A DNA stretch of 42,734 nucleotides from Pirellulales bacterium (GTDB taxonomy: Bacteria > Planctomycetota > Planctomycetia > Pirellulales > JAICIG01): positions 1 through 42,734 of the forward strand of contig DATLUO010000270.1 in NCBI GenBank assembly GCA_035533075.1. The letters are read 5' to 3'. The position numbers and the translations under genes were made by a program. Shown one piece after another: positions 7,440 through 18,800 of this stretch. Under the pieces are notes generated by a model. The model was not told the DNA's origin and searched no databases. It worked only from the letters and a program-made list of their open reading frames with translations. The first letter of the stretch is position 1; each line of letters begins with the position of its first letter.

Positions 7440-7532
7440 CCAGCGAAAAGCTAGGCTTTCCCGACAGGGCCGTTCCGGCCCACATTCATCCATGGGGTCG
7501 GTTATGGCTTCTTGTCACGACAGGCAAGGTTG
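7440..7532 (+). promoter_or_regulatory. Two-hairpin leader of the first histidine kinase, with a short upstream ORF
   Basis: Hairpin 1 is AAAGC-TAG-GCTTT at 7447-7459. Hairpin 2 is GGGCCG-TTC-CGGCCC at 7467-7481. A nine-codon ORF (ATG 7504, MASCHDRQG) ends in TGA at 7531-7533, overlapping the kinase ATG at 7533. Nearly the same layout precedes the second kinase, with a compensatory base change in hairpin 1. It may be a regulatory RNA element or simply a duplicated repeat. Confidence 0.5.
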
Positions 7533-9425
<1,893 letters not shown>

Positions 9426-9457
9426 CGGAAAACAGGGTGCCAGGTTCTGCCCCAGCC

Positions 9458-9521
9458 ACCAACACAAGCTATGCTTGCTGGAACGGGCCGTTCCGGCCCA
9501 CGAACACCATACGGGCTGGCT
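9458..9521 (+). promoter_or_regulatory. Two-hairpin leader of the second histidine kinase
   Basis: Hairpin 1 is CAAGC-TAT-GCTTG at 9465-9477 and hairpin 2 is GGGCCG-TTC-CGGCCC at 9485-9499. Compared with the leader at 7447-7481, the outer pair of hairpin 1 changes from A-T to C-G on both sides, while hairpin 2 is identical. It is preceded by CCAGGTTCTGCCCCAGCC (9441-9458), a member of a dispersed repeat family also seen at 19701, 19832 and 30882. Confidence 0.5.
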
Positions 9522-11447
9522 ATGGCTGCTTGTCACGCTGGGCAAGGTCGACGCTCTTCCTCCGCTGCGCCGGCGCGCACGCGTTGGGCGTTCGACGGTC
9601 TGCGCCACGCCGTGCTGACTCTCTGGTGTTGGTTCCTTCCTTTACAAAGTTCTCCGCAACAGATCGAGCGGGCGCGGCGCGTGCTGGCCTTTTGTTTGGC
9701 CATGAGCGTCTGGATCCCGATTTTTGTCGCTGTTTATCAATTCCTCGGCATACCGGCCGGGGCCGACATCCTTCTGATCGCGGCGTTACTGCTGGTGGCC
9801 ATTCCGTTCGTCCTTCGCGCCACGCGGCGTGCCAGACTATGCGGCAATTTACTGGTGGCCTTGGCCTTTGGCACGTACACGGCCTTGGCCTTGGTCACGG
9901 GCGGCCCCGCGGCGGCGGTGACGCCTTGGTATGTGTCGTTGCCGATCATCGCCGCCTTTGTGGCCGGCATGCGATGGGCGACCGTTTGGACGCTGCTCGG
10001 CGTGCTGACCCTGTGCGGACTGTTTGCGGCCCGGGAAGGAGGCGTCGACTTTCCATCGCCCTGCACGGCCGCCGGCTTGCGCTTCTTGCAGTTGGCGGGC
10101 CTGTTGGGAATCGTCCTGTGTACCGCGGGCCTGACGTTCGTCTTCAAGGCGCTCGAACGCCGGCAACGCGCGGCGCTGGAGCGGGCACTTTTCGCCGCGC
10201 AGGCCGCGGACCGCGCGAAAAGTGAGTTCCTGGCCAACATGAGCCACGAAATCCGCACCCCCCTCACCGCCATCCTCGGCTACACCGAGCTGCTGCGGGA
10301 GGCCGCTCGAAACCCGGCCGAAGTCGAGCGGATCAGCCACGGCGAGGCCTTGGCCACCATTTATCGCAATGGCGAGCACCTGCTGCAGGTGATCAACGAC
10401 ATTCTCGATCTCTCCAAGATCGAAGCCGGACAATTGGAAGTGGAGTTGGGCTTTTTCTCCCCCCGGCAACTCGTCGACGACGTGCTGGCGCTGTTCGAGG
10501 CGGCGGCGTCGGCCAAGAGTCTGCGGCTGGAAGCGTGCTTCGACGCGGAATTGCCCGACGCCGTTGAAACCGATCCGACGCGGTTGAGGCAGGTGCTGGT
10601 GAATATCGTGGGCAACGCCGTCAAGTTTACGGAGCGCGGCGCGGTGCATGTGGCGATACGCTGGCGCGGACCGCGGACCGAACCGGGCAGCCTCGAAGTC
10701 GCCATCCGCGATTCCGGCATCGGCATGAGCGGGAAGGAGTTGAGCCGATTGTTTCGCCCGTTCAGCCAGGCCGACGGGTCGACTTCGCGGCGCTATGGCG
10801 GCACGGGCCTGGGACTGGCGATCTGTCGCCGCCTGGTGCAGATGATGGGCGGGTCGATCGAGGTGACCAGCGAACCGGAGCAGGGAAGCTGTTTCACGGT
10901 CAGCCTGCCGGTCGCCCGAACGCGGTGGCACAACGCCGACGATGCCACGGCGCGGCGTGACGATGCCGCACCACACGATGCCGCGATTTCTCGCGGTGCG
11001 GACCATGCTTGGCTGGCCGGCTGCCGCATTTTGCTGGCGGAAGACAGCGCCGACAACCAGCGGCTGATTCGCTATGTGTTGCAAAGCGCCGGGGCGGAGG
11101 TCGCCCTGGCCGACAACGGCCAGTCGGCCCTCGAATTGGCGATGGACGAACTCCGTCAAGGCTCCGCCTTCGACCTGATTCTGATGGACATGCAGATGCC
11201 GGTTCTGGACGGTTATGAAGCCACGGGCCGCCTGCGTGCGGCCGGCTATCGCAGCCCGATCATCGCCCTGACGGCACACGCGCTCAGCACCGAGCACGAC
11301 AAGTGCCGGGCGGCCGGCTGCGACGACGTGTGTACCAAGCCGATCGACCGCGCCGCGTTTTTCGCCGCCCTCCGCCGAGCACGCACGCCTGCGACCTCGG
11401 CACGCGGATGTACGATCTTCCAAGTCCATGGTACACGGAACCTGTAG
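9522..11447 (+). CDS. Membrane-bound hybrid histidine kinase/response regulator (second of tandem pair)
   Basis: A 641-residue paralogue of the preceding gene with the same architecture: about six membrane segments (~45-210), HisKA with H242 in NMSHEIRTP, HATPase, and C-terminal REC with phosphorylated Asp D556. Catalytic motifs are all intact. The REC-coding part is nearly identical in DNA to that of the first gene, whereas the membrane part has diverged much more, so the sensed signals may differ while outputs are shared. The first ~9 codons (MAACHAGQG) correspond to the short upstream ORF of gene one, here fused in frame. An earlier in-frame ATG at 9471 would start inside the leader hairpins and is less likely. 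Confidence 0.9.
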   Translation: MAACHAGQGRRSSSAAPARTRWAFDGLRHAVLTLWCWFLPLQSSPQQIERARRVLAFCLAMSVWIPIFVAVYQFLGIPAGADILLIAALLLVAIPFVLRATRRARLCGNLLVALAFGTYTALALVTGGPAAAVTPWYVSLPIIAAFVAGMRWATVWTLLGVLTLCGLFAAREGGVDFPSPCTAAGLRFLQLAGLLGIVLCTAGLTFVFKALERRQRAALERALFAAQAADRAKSEFLANMSHEIRTPLTAILGYTELLREAARNPAEVERISHGEALATIYRNGEHLLQVINDILDLSKIEAGQLEVELGFFSPRQLVDDVLALFEAAASAKSLRLEACFDAELPDAVETDPTRLRQVLVNIVGNAVKFTERGAVHVAIRWRGPRTEPGSLEVAIRDSGIGMSGKELSRLFRPFSQADGSTSRRYGGTGLGLAICRRLVQMMGGSIEVTSEPEQGSCFTVSLPVARTRWHNADDATARRDDAAPHDAAISRGADHAWLAGCRILLAEDSADNQRLIRYVLQSAGAEVALADNGQSALELAMDELRQGSAFDLILMDMQMPVLDGYEATGRLRAAGYRSPIIALTAHALSTEHDKCRAAGCDDVCTKPIDRAAFFAALRRARTPATSARGCTIFQVHGTRNL

Positions 11448-11696
11448 CTCCGACACTCCGGCGGAGGCAGCGGTCGCCGCGGACCTTGAAGATTTCCGGG
11501 TAGTCCTACACGATCACCGGGGGTCCGAACAGGTTCCGACGGAGCGTCCGCAGGGCCTCGGCCGACGCGGCAGGCGACACGTTTGTCGCGTCCAACGTTC
11601 CGGAACCGGTGCGACTTCGGTTGCACGTCCCTCAGCGGCACGTTGAGGTCCTGGAGCACCTCGAGCGCGTGCCGCACGCCCCCCGGTGGCGCGCTG
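11448..11696. other. Gap with no supportable gene
   Basis: An open frame exists on the minus strand (to 11704), but it has no recognised motif, its upstream end is cut by the palindrome at 11697, and it runs into the kinase gene. I see no RNA gene. It may be decayed coding sequence downstream of the AbiEi remnant. Confidence 0.4.
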
Positions 11697-11732
11697 CTAA
11701 ACAAAAGCGCCGCGCGCGGCGCTTTTGTTTAG
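11697..11732. terminator. Perfect 36-bp palindrome, probable bidirectional intrinsic terminator
   Basis: Bases 11697-11714 are the exact reverse complement of 11715-11732. The core GCGCCGCG/CGCGGCGC is GC-only and is flanked by AAACAAAA on one side and TTTTGTTT on the other, so either strand gives a GC stem followed by U-rich RNA. It lies 250 bases past the second kinase and, on the other strand, at the break in the AbiEi-like remnant. Confidence 0.65.
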
Positions 11733-12047
11733 GCTCGTGCGGAACCTGCGTTGTAAGTTCATGGAAGGCCAGCGCTGAGATTAAGCAGACAACGCCTTGT
11801 GGCACACGCTTAGCGACTTTGGCCAGATCAGGATTACTGAGCGGCGGTAGGCTGGCGAGCCGAAAAACGCCGCGCGCCAGTTGCTCCAGCTCGCCGGTGC
11901 TCCAGCTCGCCGGTGCTCCAGCTCGCCGGCGTCTCTCATGGCATAGAGTGTGCGCGGATGGATGCCCACCGCGAGCGCTTCGCTCGTTGGGAAGATATCC
12001 CCAAGTCTGCCGAAGTCCTTCTGGGCGTGTTCGTTCGCAGTAGCCAT
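11733..12047 (-). pseudogene. Broken AbiEi-type antitoxin gene
   Basis: The minus strand starts at ATG 12047 and encodes residues like the winged-helix N-terminus of AbiEi-family antitoxins: EALAVGIHPRTLYAMRDAGE. The frame then hits three copies of a 16-bp repeat (11882-11929). After them, a different frame continues the family: ARGVFRLASLPPLSNPDLA and VPQGVVCLISALAFHELTT. Reduction to one repeat copy, or expansion to four, would join the two parts in frame. Similarity ends at the palindrome at 11732, so the C-terminal half is missing even then. No intact AbiEii nucleotidyltransferase partner is nearby. The family call is from memory of conserved segments. Confidence 0.75.
11882..11929. repeat. 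Three tandem copies of a 16-bp repeat
   Basis: TGCTCCAGCTCGCCGG occurs three times in perfect tandem. The unit length is not a multiple of three, so copy-number change shifts the frame of the AbiEi-like gene on the minus strand: one or four copies keep frame, three copies break it. Confidence 0.9.
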
Positions 12048-12197
12048 TTGCGGTGCTTGCGGGTGCTGGATAGAAATGCTATCACATTCTACGGAGTATG
12101 CGCGTTTTTATCCAGGTCGGTCCTCAATGGTAGGCCCTTTCGCCGAGCTTGCGCGGCGTGGGCCGGCGAGTCGGGGCGTGCGGCATTGCCGAAAAGG

Positions 12198-12376
12198 TTA
12201 CTCTTCACGGCGGGGGAAGCTGCATCTTGGGGGGTCGGGGCGAACGGGCGGCGTGGTGAAGTCGAGGCCAAGTTTCGCGTCTTCGGCGAAGCGCACGAAG
12301 GCCCAGACGGTATTGAAGCGGCGGCCGTAGCGCCGCTCCAGGTGATCGATAATCACGCGCCGCGCCGCGGTCGTCC
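12198..12376 (-). pseudogene. Possible coding remnant, family not recognised
   Basis: The minus strand reads a protein-like segment including DHLERRYGRRFNTVWAFVRF and AEDAKLGLDFTTPPVRP before a stop at 12198-12200. No start or upstream continuation is convincing, and the upstream side runs into a repeat hairpin at 12405. It has the same orientation as the AbiEi remnant downstream. It could be the C-terminus of a lost gene; I do not recognise the family. Confidence 0.35.
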
Positions 12377-12404
12377 GTAGCCCGGTACGGGCGTCATTCG
12401 ATAG

Positions 12405-12433
12405 CCCAGGGTGGAGCGCAGCGCAACCCTGGG
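12405..12433. repeat. Hairpin of the CCCAGGGT/ACCCTGGG type
   Basis: An 8-bp perfect stem around GGAGCGCAGCGCA. It resembles short dispersed repeats seen in planctomycete intergenic regions (recollection, not tested). From 12434 to 12720 I see no gene and no convincing promoter; the sequence just before 12721 may be the 5' flank of a lost insertion element. Confidence 0.5.
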
Positions 12434-12720
12434 TTGTCGAACAGCAAGATGCGTCGTGGCCCTTGTATGACGCGATTTGCTTGTTCGTAGACCACGACCT
12501 TCGGTCATGGCAGACCGGAGGTTACGGGAGCCGCGAGGAGATCTTTTTAGCCCCTGAGGCATTGACCTCTTCTTTCAGATTGATCCCTCCGGCCTTTGAG
12601 TGAGGCTTTGTTGCATCATGCGGCTCGACCGCTCATCACAAGGATCGCCGACCTCATTGGGACTGCGGAGGAGGCTCACGACCCCGGCTTGTTCCATTCA
12701 ACCCCTTTGCGAGAATCACG

Positions 12721-12837
12721 ATGTCCCATCGTCCCCCTAACTCCGCTGTCGTGTCCATCGGCGTTGGCATCGATACCGCACGCTACGGCCATCACGTTAC
12801 CTTCCTGGATGCCGAGCCGCAGCAAGCCGCGCCTTCG
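12721..12837 (+). mobile_element. N-terminal fragment of an IS110-family transposase, fused to the giant gene
   Basis: The first ~38 codons read IGVGIDTARYGHHVTFL and QQAAPS, which resembles the start of planctomycete IS110-type (DEDD) transposases, including the first catalytic Asp in GIDTA. After codon ~38 the similarity ends abruptly at a signal-peptide-like stretch, and nothing else of a transposase is present. The identification is from memory of the family and was not searched. If right, the giant gene uses a captured start codon. Confidence 0.55.
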
Positions 12838-15800
12838 GGGTCGGCACTCGCGTGGCTGCTGGTGTTGTTCATTTCCGCCGGCGGCATTGCACTTGGACAA
12901 ACCTCGCCCAAGAAGCCGGCCGCCAAACCGCCGGCCCGAACCAGTGAAAAGAAACCCGCGGCCCCGGCGGCCCGTTCCACAAAGCCCGCCGCGAAACCCG
13001 CCAAACCGACGGCGGAAGCGGCGCCTGCGACGGCCGACGCTGACGCCGAGGACGATCGCCAGCGGCAAATCGTCGAGCGGTTCCTGACGGTGCTCGAAAA
13101 GAACCCGCGACGCGGCACGGCGCTCGATCGCATTTATGGCCATCACGTCGAACGCGGCACGCTCGATCAGCTTGTCGAAAAGTATCGCGCGCGGACCGCC
13201 GAAGACGGCGGCGACGCCGCGGCCTGGATGATCGTGGGCCTGCTCGAATCGCAACGCGGACACGACGCGGCCGCCGTGGCCGCTTTCCAACAGGCCGAAA
13301 AGGCGGAGGCCAAAAACTACCTCGCGCCCTATTACCTGGGCCAGTCGCTGGTGCTGGTCGGCCAGCCCGAAGCCGCCGCCGCGGCCTTCGAGCGGGCCAT
13401 CGAGCGCAAGCCGCCGCCCGCCGAACTGCTCGACGTGTTCCAGGCCCTGGGACGCGTTTATCAACGCGCCCAACGCAACCAGCAGGCGCTGGCCGTCTGG
13501 ACGCGGCTGGAAAAACTGTTTCCCAACGATGCCCGCGTCGAGGAGCAGATTGCCTCGACGCTGGCCGAAGAGGGCGAGCACGCCGAGGCCCTGACCCGCT
13601 ACAAAAAACTGGCGCAGGCTACGAAGGACCGCTATCGGCAATCGCTGTTTCGCATGGAGGCCGGCGAGCTGGAGCTGAAGCTCGGCCAGACCACGCAGGC
13701 TCTGGGCGATTTCGAGAACATGCTGGCGGACCTGAACCCCGATAGCTGGCTCTATCGCGAAGTTCGCCGCCGCATCGAGGAAGCGTTTTTGCGCAACGAC
13801 GACCAGGCCGGCCTGGCCAAGTATTACACCGCCTGGCTGGAGAAGCACGGCGACGACGTCGACGGCATGGCCCGTCTGGCCCACACGCTGGCCACGCAGG
13901 GCCGCGTGCCCGAAGCCCAGACCTGGCTGGAAAAGGCGATCAAGCTCGCCCCTTCGCGCAAGGAGCTTCGGCGGACGTTCATCGGGCAATTGGTTTACGA
14001 CCAGCGTTGGCCCGAAGCGATCGCGCAGTACGAGGCGCTCGACAAGGCCGACCCCAACAATCCCGACTATCTGCGCGAGTGGGGGCAAATCATCCTGCGC
14101 GACAAGTCGCGCGACGAAACCGAACGCAAAAAGGCGGCGGCCGACGTCTGGCGGCGGTTGACTGCCGCGCGGCCGAAAGATCCGCTGGCCGCCACGCAAG
14201 TGGCCGACCTGTTCCGCCACGCCGAGATGCCCGACGAGGCGCTGGAATACTATCGCCGGGCGGTCGAGCTCGATCCCGAATCGCCGCAATATCGCGAGTA
14301 TCTCGGCGAGTACTATCACACGCTCAAGCGGTCCGACGAAGCGCTGGCCACCTGGCGGGCCATCGCCGCGGCGCCGAACCGCAACGCCAAAAACCTGGCG
14401 CGGCTGGCCGAGGTGTTGTCGGGCTTCGGCTATCTGAAGGAAGCCGTGAAAACGATGGGCGAGGCCTGCGAGTTGGAAAACGACGATTTCGCCCGGCAGC
14501 TCAAGTACGCCGACCTGCTTGGCCAGGACCGGCAATTCGACGCGGCACTCGCGCAGCTTGACCAGGCCGACAAGCTGGCCGAGAACGACGAAGAACGCGA
14601 GGAAGTGCTGAAGGGACAAATCAAGGTCTTCGAGGGGGCCGAGCGGCTGACGGCCGTAATCGACGCCTTGGCCAAACAGCTTGAGGCGGGCGACGCCGCC
14701 GCGGCCGGCTGGTATCGGCTGGCCCGCTTGCGCGAGGCTGCCCGGCAGTTTCCCGAAGCCACCGCGGCCATCAACAAGTCGCTGGAGCGGGACGGCAAAT
14801 CGGTGGTCGCGTTGACGGCGGCCGCGCGGATCGAAGAAGCGTCGGGCAACCTGCTCGATGCGGCCCAGACGTATCGCAAGCTGGCGGCCATCGACCGCCG
14901 CTCGCGGACGCTCTACTTGACCGAGGTGGCCAAGCTCGAAGCCCGCCTCGGCCGCCGCGACGACGCCTTGGCCGCCGGCCGCGATCTGCTGGCCGCCGCG
15001 CCGGGCAACCCGGAGCATTACGAATTCTTCGCCGAGCTTTGTTTCCAGCTCGGCCAGAACGACGAAGGGTTGGAGACGCTGCGACGCTCGTTGCGGGCCA
15101 ACCCCAGCGAGCCGAAAGTGCTGCTCACCTTGGCCAAGGCGCTGGCCGACCGGTTTCGCACCGACGAGGCGATCGAGCTGTATTGGCGGGCCTTCGAGAA
15201 GGCCGGCGAGCTGGAGCCCAAGCTCGACGTGGTGTCGCGGCTGGCCGACCTCTATCTGCAAACCAACCAGTTCGACCGCTTGCTGGAGCGGCTGGAACGT
15301 TTGCGGCGCGAAGCCAAGGAGTCGCGCGAGCTGAGCATCTGCGTGGCGCAGGCCTATCACTCCGCCGGCGACTATGGCACGGCCGGGCAGGAACTGGTGC
15401 GGCTGTTGTCGCAGAACCCCAGCGACACGCAGCTTTTGCAGCAGCTTTCGACCTTGCTCGAAGCCGAAGGCGACGTGGCCGAGGCCGCCAAGTATCAGCA
15501 GCAGTTGGTGCATCTGGCGCCCAGCAAAGAAACCGAGACGCGGCTGGCCATGTTGCTGGCCCGCGCCGGAGCGACCGAAGAGGCCGGCACCATCTGGCAG
15601 CATCTGACCGAAAAGGAAGAGGAACCCGAAAAAATCTTCAAAGCGATCGACAGCCTGATCGGTTCGGGCAAGCGCGACACCGCGCTGGCCGTGACCGAGC
15701 GGATTCTGCGCGAGCAGCCGAACAATTGGGAAGCGCTTTACCGCGAAGTGGCCGTGCTGGCCGACGACAAGCCCCAGGAGGCCGCGGCCCGCTGCCGGGC

Positions 15801-18800
15801 CATTCTGGCGCTGCGGCTGAACGACGACGAGCCGAACGCCGCAACGAAGGCCTTCAAGGGCCGCGAGGCCCGCAAACCGGCGGGCGTCTCGGCGCGTCAA
15901 CTGTCGCCTTTCGCCCAATCGTTGCCGGTGCAAAACCGTGCGCAGATGAGCTACCAGATTCGCAATGCCACCGGCCTGCAGGTGCAGCAGTATTACGGAA
16001 ACCAGCCCCAGCTTTGGACGCCCGGCGATTTCGGCCAGGCGCGGATGGCGGCCTTGGGTTGGCTGTTGGCCTTTGCCGAGAAGGAAAAGAAACAGGACGC
16101 GTTCCTGGCGGAACAACGTGCGGCGCGCGACGAGGCCGAAAAATCGAAGAATCTCGACCGCATGGCGCGTACACGCTGGGACTGGTATTATTTGCAGTCC
16201 GTGCGGCAAGACTACCCGGAAACGTTCGCCGCCGCCAAGGCGCTGGCGGAAGGCGACGATCCGACGGGGCAGTTCGTTTACTTGGCCTCGCTGGGCAACC
16301 GTACCGTCCAGCAAAACGTGCGCGTGGTCCGCAACAACGACGACACCGACAACGTCGAGCCGCTGGCGGCCGACGAATTGGAGCGGATGTTGGCCGCCTA
16401 CCGCAACATCCAGCAGAAGCGGCCGGAGCTGTTCGAACAAGCCGGCTACTACGGGCAAATGATCGTCAACAACGTGACCACGGAACTGCGGCGTGCCAAG
16501 CGCACGGACGAAGAGCAGCAGATCTATCGCCAGGCGCTGGCCAAGGCAGATCAAGGGATATCGATCGCCACCATGTTGACGCTGTCCGGCCAGCGCGGCG
16601 ACATGGAAGGCACGCTCGAATTGCTCGATCGGTTGGCGAAGCAACCGGCCAGCCGCGGCGGCGGAAGCATGGTTCAAAACTATGGCTACAACATCGCCAG
16701 CCCGCTAAATCGGCTGATGGGGGAGCTGGCCGATGCGAAGCGCTATGGCGACATCTTGCGGCTCTACGATCGCTATTGGGCATACGTCCTGCAACAAAAG
16801 CGGACCGCCGCTCGCCCGACGGCCGCGCGCCGTTCCACCTCGGTCGCATCCCTGCCTTACTTCACCATTTATGTCGGCAAGACCCCCAAGAACATCCGCG
16901 TGGCCTTTCCGTTGCCGAACAACTACTTTGATTTCAACGCCATCCAGTTGCTGCGGAACGCCTACGAACTTTATAAGCGCGACGACCTGCTGAGCGACCT
17001 GGTGGCCCACCTGCGTGCCGCCGCGACGGGCGACGCGCCGGCCGCCGAACGCATCTATCCGCAGTTGGCGCTGGCTTACGTACAGTCGTGGGAAGAATCG
17101 CCGCGCGAGGCGGTCGACGACTTTGCCCGTGCCTGCGAACTGGCCCCCGACGACCTGAACCTGAAGCTCGACCTGGCCGAGCTGCGCGAGACCAATGGCG
17201 ACCTGGACGAGGCCCTGGCCCTCGCCGACGCGGTGACGCCGCTCGACCAATCGACGATGCAGCGCCGCGAGTTGCTGGCCTTGCGCGTGGCGGTGCGATC
17301 GGGCGACCTGGAGCGGGCGCGGCAGGCCGCCGAACGGCTGTTCGGGCTGCGGCTCGACGCCGAGATGCAGGTGGAGCTGGCCGCGCAGATGCGGCAGTTG
17401 GGCATGCACGATCTGGCCGAAGCCGTCATGGCCCGTGCCCAGCGTCAGGCCGGCAACCGCAGCGGCGCGCTGATGGCCTTGATGCTGCAATATCAGGGGC
17501 AGAACAAGCCCGACGTGGCCGCCCAGGTGGCGCATCAAATCCTGCGTCGCGTGCCCGGCCGACAGCGCGATCCGAATATGGGGCAGACGCCCGACGACGC
17601 GGCCCGCGGGCAGGCCATCACGGTGCTGGCCCGCACCGGCAAGCTGAAAGACATGATCGCGCGGGCCGAGGCCCAGCTCAAGAACTCGCCGCACTCGGTG
17701 CAGATCTATCAGACGCTGGCCGAATACTATCAGGCGGCCGGCGATCGCAAAAAGAGCGCCGAGTTGTATCAGCAGATGGCCGCCGCCCGGCCCGACGACG
17801 CGCGGCTGCAATATCAGGTGGCGCAGCAACTCTCGCAGTCGGGCGATCCCGCTGCGGCCGTCGAGCATTACCGGGCCGCCATCAAGAAAGAGCCGCGTTT
17901 GTTCGGCAACAACTATTGGCAAGTGGAGCAGACCTTCCGCCAGGCCAAGAAGGAAGAAGAGCTGGTCAAGCTGCTGGAAGAGATCGACCTGAAGGCGATC
18001 GGCCAGTATTACATGATCACGAACCTCATCCAAAACATGGGGCGCAATGACAACCAGCGGCCGCTGGCGATGAAACTTTTCAAGCGGGCCTGGGAGGCGT
18101 TTCCGGCGCAGCGGGCGCAAATCATCTCTCAAATGTATGACAACACCTTCTGGGAGACGCAGGAGGCCTACGACTATGCTCGCGACGCCCTCATCCCGCG
18201 TGGAGACGCCGCGGTGCCCGACGCCTGGGCCGGCGTGAGCAGCGTGATGTCGTTCAGCGGCGACGGCCGCGTGAACAGCCTCGTGACGCGCTTTCTGGAC
18301 GGCGCCGCCAAGCGCAACGAGCTGGAGCCGCTCAGCGCGGAGCTGGCAACGGCCGTCAAAAAATTCCCGCAGTGGACGAGCGGCAAGTTGCTGTTGGGTC
18401 TGGTCGAGGCCCGCCGCGGTCAGGTGGCCCAAAGCCGCGCCGCGATCGAGGAGTTGCTGGCCGACCGGCGATCGCCGATGCCGTCCTATGCCTGCTGGGT
18501 CGCCGGCCAGGAGCTGGAAAACCGCGGCGAACTGAACGACCTGGCGATGAAGCTCTACGAGAGCACCGTCGACAGCTCCGACGTGCGGACGAACTTCAGC
18601 TACAGTCCGCTCAAACGCCTGGTGGGAATCTATCACAAGGCGGGCCGCGACGAGGATGGCCGCGCCCTGGTGCTGAAGCTTGCCAAAGAAAAAGACTATG
18701 CGAACTACGATCCCAATTATGCGGCTTATCAGCAGGTGCAAAACCGGAACTCGGTCGGCCAGCAACTGCTCGAACTGGGCTATGCCGCTGACGCGGCGAA

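Noticed and set aside
7440..7532. c-di-GMP or other known riboswitch in the kinase leader
   Set aside because: The conserved GEMM sequence blocks are not present, and two short hairpins alone do not match any class I can name.
11246..11704. A 152-codon minus-strand frame past the second kinase
   Set aside because: No recognised motif; it starts in the palindrome and ends inside the kinase gene on the other strand.
12676..16677. A 1333-codon open frame on the minus strand opposite the giant gene
   Set aside because: It is the antisense of a strongly biased GC-rich TPR gene, is rich in LGQ/RGR-type low-complexity sequence and has no domain. Similar antisense frames lie opposite rpoN, dnaX and lepA.
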